A stretch of 64,000 nucleotides of DNA. Source: Gammaproteobacteria bacterium. Its GTDB lineage: Bacteria > Pseudomonadota > Gammaproteobacteria > GRL18. This document shows positions 16,788-26,359 of this stretch, piece by piece (position 1 is the first letter of the stretch; each line of letters begins with the position of its first letter). Under the pieces are notes generated by a model. It was not told the DNA's origin, made no database searches, and saw nothing but the letters and a program-made list of their open reading frames with translations. A program made the translations under genes and the position numbers. The stretch covers positions 236,073 through 300,072 of the forward strand of contig JADGDG010000004.1 in the NCBI GenBank assembly GCA_016744995.1, in the 5' to 3' direction.

Positions 16788-18010
16788 GTTTATTGGTTCC
16801 ATTAGGTAGTGTGGCTGAGCTTATTAATGGTGATCGTTCTAGCAATTATCCAAGTGGCGATGATATTGTTCAAGAAGGTATTCTGTTTTTAAATACCAAA
16901 AACATTTCTAACAACCGCCTGCAACTAGATGAGGTGAACTTTATCTCACATGGTAAGTTTGATTCTCTGGGAAGAGGCAAATTACAGAAAAATGATTTGA
17001 TAATAACACTCAGAGGAACATTAGGAAGCTGTTGTATTTTTGATGGTATGTATGAGACGGGATTTATCAATGCTCAGATGATGATAATCCGAACTAAAGA
17101 AGCTGTTTGCGAAAAATATTTACTCCATTACTTAATATCACTGAATAAATATTTTAAACAAATAGGTTCTGGCTCAGCTGTCCCACAATTAACAGCAAAA
17201 CAACTTGAAGACATGAAAATTCCACTTCCACCATTAGAAGAGCAAAAGCGGATTGCTGCGATTTTGGATAAGGCTGATGCGTTGTGCCGGAAACGGGAAA
17301 AAGCCATTGCCTTGACCGATAATCTCTTGCGCTCTATCTTTCTCGATATGTTTGGCGATCCGGTGGGTAACCCAAAGGGCTGGAAAGTAGAACAGTTAAA
17401 AAATCTCTCGACAAAAATATGCAGCGGTTCGACCCCAATTGGAGGTAGCAAGGTATATGTTAAGCAAGGAATTATTTTCTTAAGAAGTCAAAATGTATGG
17501 AGAAGAAAGTTAGAGTTAGATGATGTAGTTTACATTGATGAAGCCACCCATAGGAAAATGAACAAGACGAGTTTGAAAAATGGAGATATTTTGATAACTA
17601 AAACGGGAAGAATTAATACAGAAAATAGCAGTCTGGGTCGAGCATCAATTTTTCTAGGGGAAGATGATAGCGTTAATATTAATGGTCACGTGTATTTGAT
17701 ACGGCTTAAGTCTGAAGCAATAAGAGAATTTGTTTTATACATTATTACAACAATTGAATATCGAGATTATATTCGGAGCGTATGCGTAGGAGGTATTGAT
17801 AAAAGGCAAATAAACAAAGTGCATTTAGAGCAGTTCCCTATTATTGCCCCACCAGTAGAAGCTCAGCAACAATTCATAGAATACATGCAGGCCATAGAAA
17901 AACAAAAAGAGGTATTAAATAAGCAGTTAGAGCTTGCAAATAATATGTTTTCTTCTCTAACGCAACAAGCCTTTAACGGCGAATTAACTAAACAAACGGA
18001 AGCAGCGTAA
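16784..18010 (+). CDS. hsdS: Type I restriction-modification specificity subunit
   Basis: 408 residues from a GTG start overlapping the hsdM stop. Two target-recognition domains are separated by conserved helices: TRD1 about 1-140, the central LPPLEEQKRIAAILDKADAL spacer near 145-170, TRD2 about 190-370, and a distal repeat PPVEAQQQFIEYMQAIEKQK. This is the classic duplicated HsdS layout, so the recognition site should be bipartite. The TRDs determine sequence specificity; which site cannot be told by eye. Confidence 0.94.
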   Translation: MSLLVPLGSVAELINGDRSSNYPSGDDIVQEGILFLNTKNISNNRLQLDEVNFISHGKFDSLGRGKLQKNDLIITLRGTLGSCCIFDGMYETGFINAQMMIIRTKEAVCEKYLLHYLISLNKYFKQIGSGSAVPQLTAKQLEDMKIPLPPLEEQKRIAAILDKADALCRKREKAIALTDNLLRSIFLDMFGDPVGNPKGWKVEQLKNLSTKICSGSTPIGGSKVYVKQGIIFLRSQNVWRRKLELDDVVYIDEATHRKMNKTSLKNGDILITKTGRINTENSSLGRASIFLGEDDSVNINGHVYLIRLKSEAIREFVLYIITTIEYRDYIRSVCVGGIDKRQINKVHLEQFPIIAPPVEAQQQFIEYMQAIEKQKEVLNKQLELANNMFSSLTQQAFNGELTKQTEAA

Positions 18011-18023
18011 AAGGTAGACAGGG

Positions 18024-21000
18024 ATGACGCAAAATAATAATAGCAACTTTTCATTTCTATCCCAGCATTGGGATTTCTTGCTACAAGATGCGCAACAGGT
18101 GGAAAGTTATGCTCTGCGTGATCCTCGTGCCGCTGCTATCTATGCACGCCGTACATTGGAAATATCCCTCAAGTGGTTATTTGCCAATGACACCGCTCTA
18201 AAAACTCCTTATGAGAAAAGTCTGGCGGCGATGATTCATGAGCCGACTTTTGCAAAGAATATCAAAAAAGGCTTGTTTCATGATATTAAATTTATTCATC
18301 GCCTTGGTAATATTGCCGTGCATGGTGACGAAAATATATCTGAACAAGAAGGATTAAAGGCAACTGTTGCCTTGCACCAGTTCTTAGGCTGGTTGTCGCG
18401 TGTTTATACGCGTGGTGGAGCAAAGCCAGAGCAGTTTCAAATTACATGGCTTCCCAAAGCTGAGCCAGATACCCCGCATTTTTCGGTGGCACAACTTGAG
18501 AAAATACAGGCTGATTTAACTGCTAAGGACGAAGCAGCCGCCACAGCCAAGGCAAAGCTTACTCAAACTGAAAGTGAACTTGCTGCACTCAAAGAGCAAT
18601 TAGCTTTGTTGCAAGAGGTGAAAGAAACCAATAAGAAAACAATTGGAAGCAGCGAATACACTGAAGCGCAAACTCGTGAGCTGATTATTGATGTCATGCT
18701 GCGTGAGGCTGGTTGGAATCCAAAAGCCGAGAATGTGGAAGAATATGAAGTCCTGAATTGTATGCCTACGTCCTCAGGTGCATGTACAGGCACGGGATAT
18801 GTGGATTATGTGTTATGGGGTGATGATAACAAACCTCTTGCACTGGTCGAGGCCAAGCGCACTCGTAGCGATCCTCAAGTCGGTAAACGTCAGGCGGAAC
18901 TCTATGCTGATTGTTTAGAGAAGCATCATGGTCAGCGCCCAATTATTTATTACTCTAACGGCTATACCACTTGGATGTGGGATGATCAGTTTTACCCGCC
19001 TAGAGAAGTACAGGGATTTTCAACCCGTGATGAATTGCAATGGAAAATCAATCAGCGCAATAGCCGCCAAGATTTGAGCCTAATGCAACCAAAAAAGGAA
19101 ATTACTGGGCGTTATTACCAAATGGAATCCGCCGCCCGTGTGATGGAGCACTTTGGCACAGACCGTAAACGCAAGAGTCTTGTTGTTATGGCAACTGGTA
19201 CAGGTAAAACTCGCTTATCCATTGCTTTGGTAGATATGTTACTGCGTGCTGGTTGGGCGCGGAAGATACTATTTCTTGCAGATCGTGTTGCTCTGGTGAA
19301 TCAGGCTAAGCGTGAATTTAACAGGCATCTCCCCCATGTTTCCGTTGCCAGTCTATTGGACAAGACGCAGGAAGATGCGCGTGTGCTGTTTTCAACCTAC
19401 CCAACGATGCTCAATTGTATTGATGGCACGAAAAAAGATCAGAAAGAAGTTTTCAGTGTTGGGCATTTTGATCTGATTATCATTGATGAAGCCCATCGCT
19501 CTGTTTATCAGAAATATGGTGCTATATTCGATTACTTTGATTCACTGTTGCTTGGTCTGACTGCAACACCAAGAGGTGAGGTGGATCGCAACACTTATAA
19601 ATTGTTTGAGTTGGAAGATCACCAACCAACTTATTCCTATGAATTAGAACAGGCGGTAAATGATGGTTTCCTAGTACCACCGCGCGCTATTTCTGTACCT
19701 CTGAAATTTCAGCGTGAAGGGATAAAATACAAAGACCTTTCAGACGAAGAGCAGGAAGAATATGAATTACAGGAAGAGTTTTATGATAAGGAAAGTGGTG
19801 AACTGAAAGAAGAAATTGGTTCTTCTGCGCTCAATCAATGGTTATTCAACAAAGATACCGTCAATAAAGTTCTTATGCACTTGATGGAAAATGGGATCAA
19901 GGTTGAAGGTGGTGACAAGCTCGGAAAAACCATCATCTTCGCTAAAAACAAAAGACATGCTGAATTTATTGTTGAACATTTTGACCTCAACTACCCTGCT
20001 CAGGCTGGCAAGTTCTGCCGTAGAGTTGATTATTCAGTTAAATATGTTCAAAGCCTGATTGATGATTTTAGCATTAAAAATAAAGATCCTTACATTGTTG
20101 CATCAGTTGATATGCTGGATACAGGTATAGATGTGCCAGAGGTAGTAAATCTGGTGTTCTTTAAACTGGTGCGCTCCAAAACAAAATTCTGGCAGATGAT
20201 TGGCCGAGGTACGCGATTATGCGAAGACTTATTTGAACCGGGTAATGATAAGAAAGAGTTTGTTGTTTTTGATTATTGCCAGAATCTAGATTTTTTTGAC
20301 GCCAATCCAGAAGGTTATGATTCTGGTGTTCAGGAATCGGTTAAACAAAAAATATTTAAGCGGCGTTTAGAATTAGCTGTGACATTGCAAAACGCTAAGC
20401 CAGAGGATGATGGGCTGGCAAACTTTGGTAAAAACTTAAAAGATCAGATGCATAATGCTGTTGCTGTAATGAACCTAGATAATTTTATTGTTCGCAAGCA
20501 GCGTAAAGACGTAGAGACTTTTGCTAAGCGTGAACGTTGGGAATCTTTGAAGGATGATGATCAGGCTATATTAGAAAATAAGCTAAGTGGTTTACCATCA
20601 GCAGATGATGACGATGAATATTCACGACGATTTGATTTGCTTATTTTGAATCTACAAACAGCCATTTTACAAAACAGTAAAGCACAGGAAAATTATCGGA
20701 TAAAAGTACAGGAAATAGCTAAAGGGTTAGAAGATAAATCTGCTATCCCAAGCGTTGCAGCTCAGATGGAATTGATAATAGAGCTACAGATTGACCAGTG
20801 GTGGAGTGATGCTTCCCTGCCTATGTTGGAGAATGTAAGAACCAGTCTGCGCGATTTGACAAGGTTTATAGATAAAGATGCTGGTTTGGTTGATGTCTTT
20901 ACTAATTTTGAAGATGAGATTGGTGACGATTCAACTGAGCATAAGATTGTAAAAGGTGATCCAAAATTAAAAGACTACCGCAAAAGAGTTCAACGCTTCA

Positions 21001-21452
21001 TTAATGAGCATCGTGATCATCTCACTATACGGCGTTTAAGAAACAATGAACCAGTTTCTCCTACAGATGTGGCGGCACTAGAGAATATATTGTTTGCTGA
21101 CGATGGAGTTATACCCAGAGAAGAATATGAAAAAATATTTGGTGAAAAACCATTAGGTGTATTGGTGCGCTCAGTAGTAGGTTTAAGCCGAAAGGCAGCG
21201 AAGGAAGCATTCTCAGAATTTTTATCAGAAGCTCCTTTACATCCTGATCAAATGGCTTTTCTAGATGAAGTTGTTGAGTACTTGATAAAAAATGGAACAA
21301 TGGAGCCAAATATAATGTTCGATACTCCATTTACTCTTATTAATGATCAGGGCATAGCGGGTGTGTTTGATGAAGATGATAGCAAAAAGGTTATAGAGCT
21401 AGTTCGTCATATTAATAAAAATGCATATATAGATAAAAGGATGAGACAGTGA
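18024..21452 (+). CDS. hsdR: Type I restriction endonuclease subunit with N-terminal DUF4145
   Basis: 1142 residues. The N-terminus (about 20-130: YALRDPRAAAIYARRTLEIS) is a DUF4145/HEPN-like helical domain, followed by a coiled coil (about 155-205), the HSDR_N PD-(D/E)XK nuclease (YVLWGDDNKPLALVEAKRT, Glu-x-Lys near 276-278), and an SF2 translocase with Walker A ATGTGKT near 390, IIIDEAHRS near 485-493, GLTATPRG and MIGRGTRLCEDL, then an EcoEI_R_C-type C-terminus. It cleaves unmethylated DNA after ATP-driven translocation. It starts 13 bp after hsdS. All motifs look intact. Confidence 0.95.
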   Translation: MTQNNNSNFSFLSQHWDFLLQDAQQVESYALRDPRAAAIYARRTLEISLKWLFANDTALKTPYEKSLAAMIHEPTFAKNIKKGLFHDIKFIHRLGNIAVHGDENISEQEGLKATVALHQFLGWLSRVYTRGGAKPEQFQITWLPKAEPDTPHFSVAQLEKIQADLTAKDEAAATAKAKLTQTESELAALKEQLALLQEVKETNKKTIGSSEYTEAQTRELIIDVMLREAGWNPKAENVEEYEVLNCMPTSSGACTGTGYVDYVLWGDDNKPLALVEAKRTRSDPQVGKRQAELYADCLEKHHGQRPIIYYSNGYTTWMWDDQFYPPREVQGFSTRDELQWKINQRNSRQDLSLMQPKKEITGRYYQMESAARVMEHFGTDRKRKSLVVMATGTGKTRLSIALVDMLLRAGWARKILFLADRVALVNQAKREFNRHLPHVSVASLLDKTQEDARVLFSTYPTMLNCIDGTKKDQKEVFSVGHFDLIIIDEAHRSVYQKYGAIFDYFDSLLLGLTATPRGEVDRNTYKLFELEDHQPTYSYELEQAVNDGFLVPPRAISVPLKFQREGIKYKDLSDEEQEEYELQEEFYDKESGELKEEIGSSALNQWLFNKDTVNKVLMHLMENGIKVEGGDKLGKTIIFAKNKRHAEFIVEHFDLNYPAQAGKFCRRVDYSVKYVQSLIDDFSIKNKDPYIVASVDMLDTGIDVPEVVNLVFFKLVRSKTKFWQMIGRGTRLCEDLFEPGNDKKEFVVFDYCQNLDFFDANPEGYDSGVQESVKQKIFKRRLELAVTLQNAKPEDDGLANFGKNLKDQMHNAVAVMNLDNFIVRKQRKDVETFAKRERWESLKDDDQAILENKLSGLPSADDDDEYSRRFDLLILNLQTAILQNSKAQENYRIKVQEIAKGLEDKSAIPSVAAQMELIIELQIDQWWSDASLPMLENVRTSLRDLTRFIDKDAGLVDVFTNFEDEIGDDSTEHKIVKGDPKLKDYRKRVQRFINEHRDHLTIRRLRNNEPVSPTDVAALENILFADDGVIPREEYEKIFGEKPLGVLVRSVVGLSRKAAKEAFSEFLSEAPLHPDQMAFLDEVVEYLIKNGTMEPNIMFDTPFTLINDQGIAGVFDEDDSKKVIELVRHINKNAYIDKRMRQ

Positions 21453-21586
21453 TTTTATCGATTATGGGTTATTTATATGAGCTTTAAAATTAAAATATTC
21501 CAGCGTGTTATCACTGTGAGTTTAAAAACTATAATAATAGTAAATGCTTTGCCTAAGCTTGATGTTATTGTGGAGGATAAATAGAA

Positions 21587-23743
21587 ATGGTTGAAACAAT
21601 GAGTAACGCCACAGCGATAATGAATATAAGCGGGGCTATGGATTTAATTAAAAAGTCCAAGTACCCGCTGACACCTTTGTTTGAGGCTATTACAAATTCA
21701 TTAGAGGCTATTTCACAACGAGAATATTTTGATAATGAAGAATTTTTTATTACTGTTACATTGCACTTCACTGGTTTGATAGATGAGATAAAAGAATTAC
21801 AAAGGATAGAAATTATAGATAATGGCGCAGGATTTACGCCAGAAAATTATAAACGCTTCAAAGAGTTTTTTGATAAAAGTAAGGGGTACGATAATAAAGG
21901 TACAGGTCGCCTACAGTTCTTGCATCGCTTTGATAAAATTGAAGTCGATAGTAAATATAAGATTGATGGGGTAGCACGACAACGAACGTTTACCTGTAGC
22001 AGCAAACATTTTCCTCAGGATCACAAAGATGATGTTTGTGGTTCTGACGATGCATTTTTAACTAAAATCACTTTGTCTGGCGGCGCTTTTGAAGGTGACG
22101 AGAAGGTGTTTTTTGATGAATTGTCAATTGATGGAATTTTTAAAGAAATTAAAAGACATTTTCTTTTACGTTTTTATCTTGATACCAAAAAGGAAGATTT
22201 AAACGTTCCAAAAATCACAGTCATATTTATGAAAGATGGAGATGAGGTCGGTAGCCAGACTTTAACATCAGAAAATATGCCTGAGCCTCAAGCAACTGGT
22301 GATATAAAAGTACCTTATTTAAAAATTGAGGATTCCAAAGCAGATAAAGTTGTATGGAAACCCGTTAAAGGAAAGGATGAAGTTATAAAATGGGCACATT
22401 TTAAAGTCCCAGAGAGTAATTTAGAAAAAAATGATGTTTACCTGTGCAGCAAAGATATGCCCGTTCAAGCCTTAGCATTTAAACAAATAAAGAAAAATGA
22501 AAGTGTTGATGGATTTAAATATTTAACAGCATTTTATGGAGATGTTTTAGATAAGCCTGAAAATGTAAGTGATACAGTTGATCGTTTCTGTTTTCCAGAC
22601 AAAAAAGAAACAGAAGCATCGGTAAGTGATATGTTTTTTAATGAGGATGAAGAGTTCTTGTTTTTTGACAGCATTAAAGAACAGGTCAACAAGGTTATAC
22701 CAAGTATATATAAGGATATCTTTGACCTTCGAAACGAACAAGAAAAAGATGTCGAAAGCATCGCTAGAGCACATGGAATTCCAATTGAGGTGGCTTTGAA
22801 AGCAAAAATCAATTTGACTGATAATGAAGAAATAATAACTAGAAAAATCTATGCTGAACAGTCTAATGGTTTAGCTAAAAAGGGGTTTCAAGCTAAAAAA
22901 TTACATGAGAGCTTAAATGAGTTGAACCCAACCGCAGATAATTATCAGGATGAGCTTAAGAAAAAGACTATTGAATTATCGTCTTTAATCGAAGAACAAA
23001 ATAAAGAAGAGTTAAGCCGGTATATTATTAGGCGAGAAATGGTAGCAGATGTATTGAAAAAAATTCTTGCAGAAGAGCTTGATTATCAATCTCAGCCAAG
23101 AATGAAGGGGCAGAATAAAGACAAAGAGGGATTGGTTCATGATCTTATACTAAAGAGAAAAAGCTCAGATACCTCAGTATTAAATGATCTATGGATATTG
23201 GATGAAGAATTCCTTCATTTTCATGGTTGTTCAGACCTGCCTTTAAAACAGATTCAGGATAGCCAAGGAAATAATCTTCTCGAAGACATTCCTGATGAAA
23301 AGATTATGGAGTTGGGGCTTAATATAGATAGACGGCCAGATATTTTTCTTTTTGTTGAAGAGGGGAAATGTGTGATGGTCGAATTAAAAGCACCAGACGT
23401 TGACTTGACAGATCATCTGAACCAAATGACAAAATACTGCAACCTTATTGCAAATTATAGCAATCAGAAACTTGATAGATTTTATTGCTACTTAATTGGA
23501 GAAAAAATCAATGCGGCGATTGACCTTCCTGGTGACTACGAAGAAACAGTGAGTGGTGATTGGTTGAAAGCAAATACACCAATAAAGTCTTTCGATAAAA
23601 ATCGAGACACCATCGCAACACTTCAAATAGAAGTGGTTAAGCTATCCTCTCTACAAATGAGAGCGCATTTAAGAAATCAAAGCTTTGCTGAGAAGCTGAA
23701 ACTACCAGATCTTCTGAATGAAAATAAAAAGGAAATAGAATGA
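21587..23743 (+). CDS. GHKL ATPase with C-terminal PD-(D/E)XK-like domain
   Basis: 718 residues, ATG preceded by GGAGG. The N-terminus is a Bergerat-fold ATPase: FEAITNSLEA (N box, Asn37), IEIIDNGAGFTPEN (G1 box, Asp78) and NKGTGRLQ (G2, near 105), the MutL/Hsp90/MORC class. A long coiled-coil middle follows (about 440-510). Near residues 580-605, RPDIFLFVEEGK and VMVELKAPD give an Asp-Xn-Glu-x-Lys nuclease signature. It lies 134 bp after hsdR and its end overlaps the next gene by 4 bp. An ATP-gated nuclease role is inferred from the two domains; I know no named defence system with this exact composition. Confidence 0.82.
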   Translation: MVETMSNATAIMNISGAMDLIKKSKYPLTPLFEAITNSLEAISQREYFDNEEFFITVTLHFTGLIDEIKELQRIEIIDNGAGFTPENYKRFKEFFDKSKGYDNKGTGRLQFLHRFDKIEVDSKYKIDGVARQRTFTCSSKHFPQDHKDDVCGSDDAFLTKITLSGGAFEGDEKVFFDELSIDGIFKEIKRHFLLRFYLDTKKEDLNVPKITVIFMKDGDEVGSQTLTSENMPEPQATGDIKVPYLKIEDSKADKVVWKPVKGKDEVIKWAHFKVPESNLEKNDVYLCSKDMPVQALAFKQIKKNESVDGFKYLTAFYGDVLDKPENVSDTVDRFCFPDKKETEASVSDMFFNEDEEFLFFDSIKEQVNKVIPSIYKDIFDLRNEQEKDVESIARAHGIPIEVALKAKINLTDNEEIITRKIYAEQSNGLAKKGFQAKKLHESLNELNPTADNYQDELKKKTIELSSLIEEQNKEELSRYIIRREMVADVLKKILAEELDYQSQPRMKGQNKDKEGLVHDLILKRKSSDTSVLNDLWILDEEFLHFHGCSDLPLKQIQDSQGNNLLEDIPDEKIMELGLNIDRRPDIFLFVEEGKCVMVELKAPDVDLTDHLNQMTKYCNLIANYSNQKLDRFYCYLIGEKINAAIDLPGDYEETVSGDWLKANTPIKSFDKNRDTIATLQIEVVKLSSLQMRAHLRNQSFAEKLKLPDLLNENKKEIE

Positions 23744-25863
23744 GTTTTGAACAACCCAAGCCAGACTCAAAAAAATATTCTGATCTGATATCAGAAATAC
23801 AAAAAGGTATTATTAAAATACCAAAATTTCAACGTGAGTTTGTTTGGAGCATTGATAAAACGGCTAGTCTATTGGACAGTATCCTTAAAGGATATCCCAT
23901 TGGTACATTTATTCTATGGCAGACATCTGAGCGAATAAATGATATTAAAAATGTTGGTAATTTGGATATCCCTGATACCCCTGAGGGAACTAAAGTTCAA
24001 TATGTCTTAGATGGACAACAGCGGATTACCTCACTATTTGCAGCATATCTTGGAGCAAAAATTCAGAAAACTGGCGAAAAGAAGATTACTGATTACAGTA
24101 ATATATTTGTGAATCTGGATGGCGATATAGATGTCAATGATGAGCAGTTAATTACAGCAGAGCCAATAGGTGAAAAATATCTATCTCTGCACGATGTTTT
24201 GAACTTTAGTTACAGCAAAGCTAGAGAACTTTCAGATCGATTTAGTGAGGATGAATTAGAAACGATTAATTCTTATTCTACAGCTTTTAAAACATATGAA
24301 TTCTCAACAGTAGTTCTAAGAAAAGAAGATATAGATTCTGCCATTGAGGTATTTACGCGTATTAATACAGGTGGTCAAACTCTCACCTTGTTTGAGATTA
24401 TGTCTGCAAAAACATATGACGAACAGCAAAAATTTGACATGCAGGTAAAGTGGGGAGACCTCATAAAGGAGCTTAAGGATATAAAATATGAAGGTGTATC
24501 AAGTACCGTCATATTGAGCTTGCTTTCGTTGGTGCTAAGTCGCACGAAAGAATGTAAACGTAAAACGATATTATCTTTAGATAAGCAGTTGATTATCGAC
24601 AATTGGGATTTAGGTATTTCTGCGATTAAAGATAGCATTGATTATTTTAGAACTACATACCGCATCCCAGTTTCCCAACTTTTACCTTATGATTCACTGT
24701 TAGTTCCATTCGCCTATTTCTTTTACTTTAAAAAAGATAAACCTGATGCAGACCAGAGAAAACATCTCGAAGAATTCTTCTGGCGTATGTCTCTGTCATT
24801 CAGGTATTCCAGCTCTAGTGAATCTAGGTTAGCGCAAGATATTAAACGTATTGATTCTATCTTGAATAATGAGCGACCAGATTACAGTGATATCAAGGTT
24901 GACCTTGACTCGCCACAGGCATTGATAGATACAAATTTTAGTGCTGGAAATAGTTACTGTAAGGCCGTTCTTTGCTTGCTTGCATATCAAGAACCTAAGG
25001 ATTTTCAAGATAACGGAAAAGTCATTCTCGATAATTCGTGGTTAAAAGTCGCAAACAGTAAAAACTATCACCACTTTTTTCCTAAAGCTTATTTGAAAAA
25101 CAAAACACCGTTAAACAGTAATAGTCTGATTAACATTACTTTTGTGAGTGATCAATTAAACAAACGTAAAATCGGGGCAAAAGCACCTTCAAATTATATC
25201 AATGAGTTTCATGATGAAAATCCAGATATAAACAAAGCACTTAACTCTCATTTTATCGGCATTGATGGTTTCGGAATTGAAAGCGATGATTATGATACGT
25301 TCCTGCAATCTCGCGCCAAGTTAATTTATCATGAGCTTAAATCACGTATTGATCTAAGCCACACAGAGCCAGCTAATGAAGAAATAGAAGAGTTAATGCT
25401 TTCTGGCGAGAGCGATACTGTAGAGTTTAAATCTACTCTGCGCTATGACCTTCGTGCAGGCGAGGTCAATAAGAAGTTGGAATATGTTATTGCCAAGACG
25501 ATTGCCGCGTTCCTGAATAGTGAAGGAGGAAATCTGTTCATCGGTGTTGATGATAATCAAAATGCTCTAGGTTTGGAAAATGATATTGAGACTTTAAGCA
25601 AAAAGAATATTGATGGTTTTGAGTTGCACCTAGTCGAGTTGATTAAAAAATATATTGGTGGTGGCTTTACTTCTCATATCAAAATCACATTTCCAAATTA
25701 TGATGATTCACAAATATGCCGTATTAAGATAGCAAAGAGCAGTAAGCCTGTGTTTACAACATTTGAAGGACGGGAAGATTTTTTCATTCGGACTGGTTGC
25801 TCTTCTCAACCTTTAGGTCGAGGAGATCAAAGTGTCTATGAAAAAGAACATTGGGGTCATTAA
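23740..25863 (+). CDS. DUF262-HNH (GmrSD-like) protein fused to an AlbA_2/Schlafen domain
   Basis: 707 residues. DUF262 occupies about 1-300, with IPKFQREFVW and VLDGQQRITSLF (the DGQQR nucleotide-hydrolysis motif near 91). A DUF1524-type HNH nuclease region follows with NYHHFFPKAYL near 443 and NSLINITFVS. The C-terminus (about 550-690) is an AlbA_2 domain: TVEFKSTLRYD and AFLNSEGGNLFIGVDD. DUF262/DUF1524 proteins of the GmrSD and related families degrade foreign, often modified, DNA; AlbA_2 is a Schlafen-like nucleic-acid-binding or nuclease domain. The start overlaps the ATPase gene by 4 bp behind AAGGA. Confidence 0.85.
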   Translation: MSFEQPKPDSKKYSDLISEIQKGIIKIPKFQREFVWSIDKTASLLDSILKGYPIGTFILWQTSERINDIKNVGNLDIPDTPEGTKVQYVLDGQQRITSLFAAYLGAKIQKTGEKKITDYSNIFVNLDGDIDVNDEQLITAEPIGEKYLSLHDVLNFSYSKARELSDRFSEDELETINSYSTAFKTYEFSTVVLRKEDIDSAIEVFTRINTGGQTLTLFEIMSAKTYDEQQKFDMQVKWGDLIKELKDIKYEGVSSTVILSLLSLVLSRTKECKRKTILSLDKQLIIDNWDLGISAIKDSIDYFRTTYRIPVSQLLPYDSLLVPFAYFFYFKKDKPDADQRKHLEEFFWRMSLSFRYSSSSESRLAQDIKRIDSILNNERPDYSDIKVDLDSPQALIDTNFSAGNSYCKAVLCLLAYQEPKDFQDNGKVILDNSWLKVANSKNYHHFFPKAYLKNKTPLNSNSLINITFVSDQLNKRKIGAKAPSNYINEFHDENPDINKALNSHFIGIDGFGIESDDYDTFLQSRAKLIYHELKSRIDLSHTEPANEEIEELMLSGESDTVEFKSTLRYDLRAGEVNKKLEYVIAKTIAAFLNSEGGNLFIGVDDNQNALGLENDIETLSKKNIDGFELHLVELIKKYIGGGFTSHIKITFPNYDDSQICRIKIAKSSKPVFTTFEGREDFFIRTGCSSQPLGRGDQSVYEKEHWGH

Positions 25864-26330
25864 TGCGAATAGATGAACTAAATATTGATATTGCTACACT
25901 GCTAAATGAATTTGTAAATGAAGAACGGGATTTACTGGAAGTCGATGCTAGTGAGCAGGCCATTTCAAACAGGCTTGCTAGGAAGTTTGAATTAGTTTCC
26001 CATGGATGGAATGTGGATTGTGAATATAATCGAGATCAGGGTGCTATTAAATCCTTGAAATATGCATTGTCTGAAAATGGAGATATAGAAGATCGAAAGG
26101 TCATACCAGATGTCATAGTTCATCGGCGGAAAACAAACGATAACCTCTTAGCTATCGAGGTAAAAAAAGTAAGTAACAGAGAAAACAGATTCAAGGATGA
26201 AGCTAAGCTAAAAGCTTTTAGGGAGCAACTTGGATATAAATATACATTGTTCGTTGACTTAGAAACTGGCGAAAATCCGAGCATAGAAAACGTGGTGTTT
26301 CATGATGGTAACTCTCACTTTTGCAAGTAA
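25863..26330 (+). CDS. Small PD-(D/E)XK nuclease-like protein
   Basis: 155 residues from the ATG at 25863, which overlaps the preceding stop by one base (TAATG) and has GGGG upstream. The core VIPDVIVHRR then LLAIEVKKV (residues about 80-102) is the Asp-Xn-Glu-x-Lys motif of the restriction-nuclease fold, with an N-terminal helix carrying conserved acidic residues and a later GYKYTLFVDLETG strand. It may be a nuclease partner or a regulatory pseudo-nuclease of the operon. No closer family recognised. Confidence 0.75.
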   Translation: MRIDELNIDIATLLNEFVNEERDLLEVDASEQAISNRLARKFELVSHGWNVDCEYNRDQGAIKSLKYALSENGDIEDRKVIPDVIVHRRKTNDNLLAIEVKKVSNRENRFKDEAKLKAFREQLGYKYTLFVDLETGENPSIENVVFHDGNSHFCK

Positions 26331-26359
26331 TATGTCAGGATAAACGAGAACTAATACAG

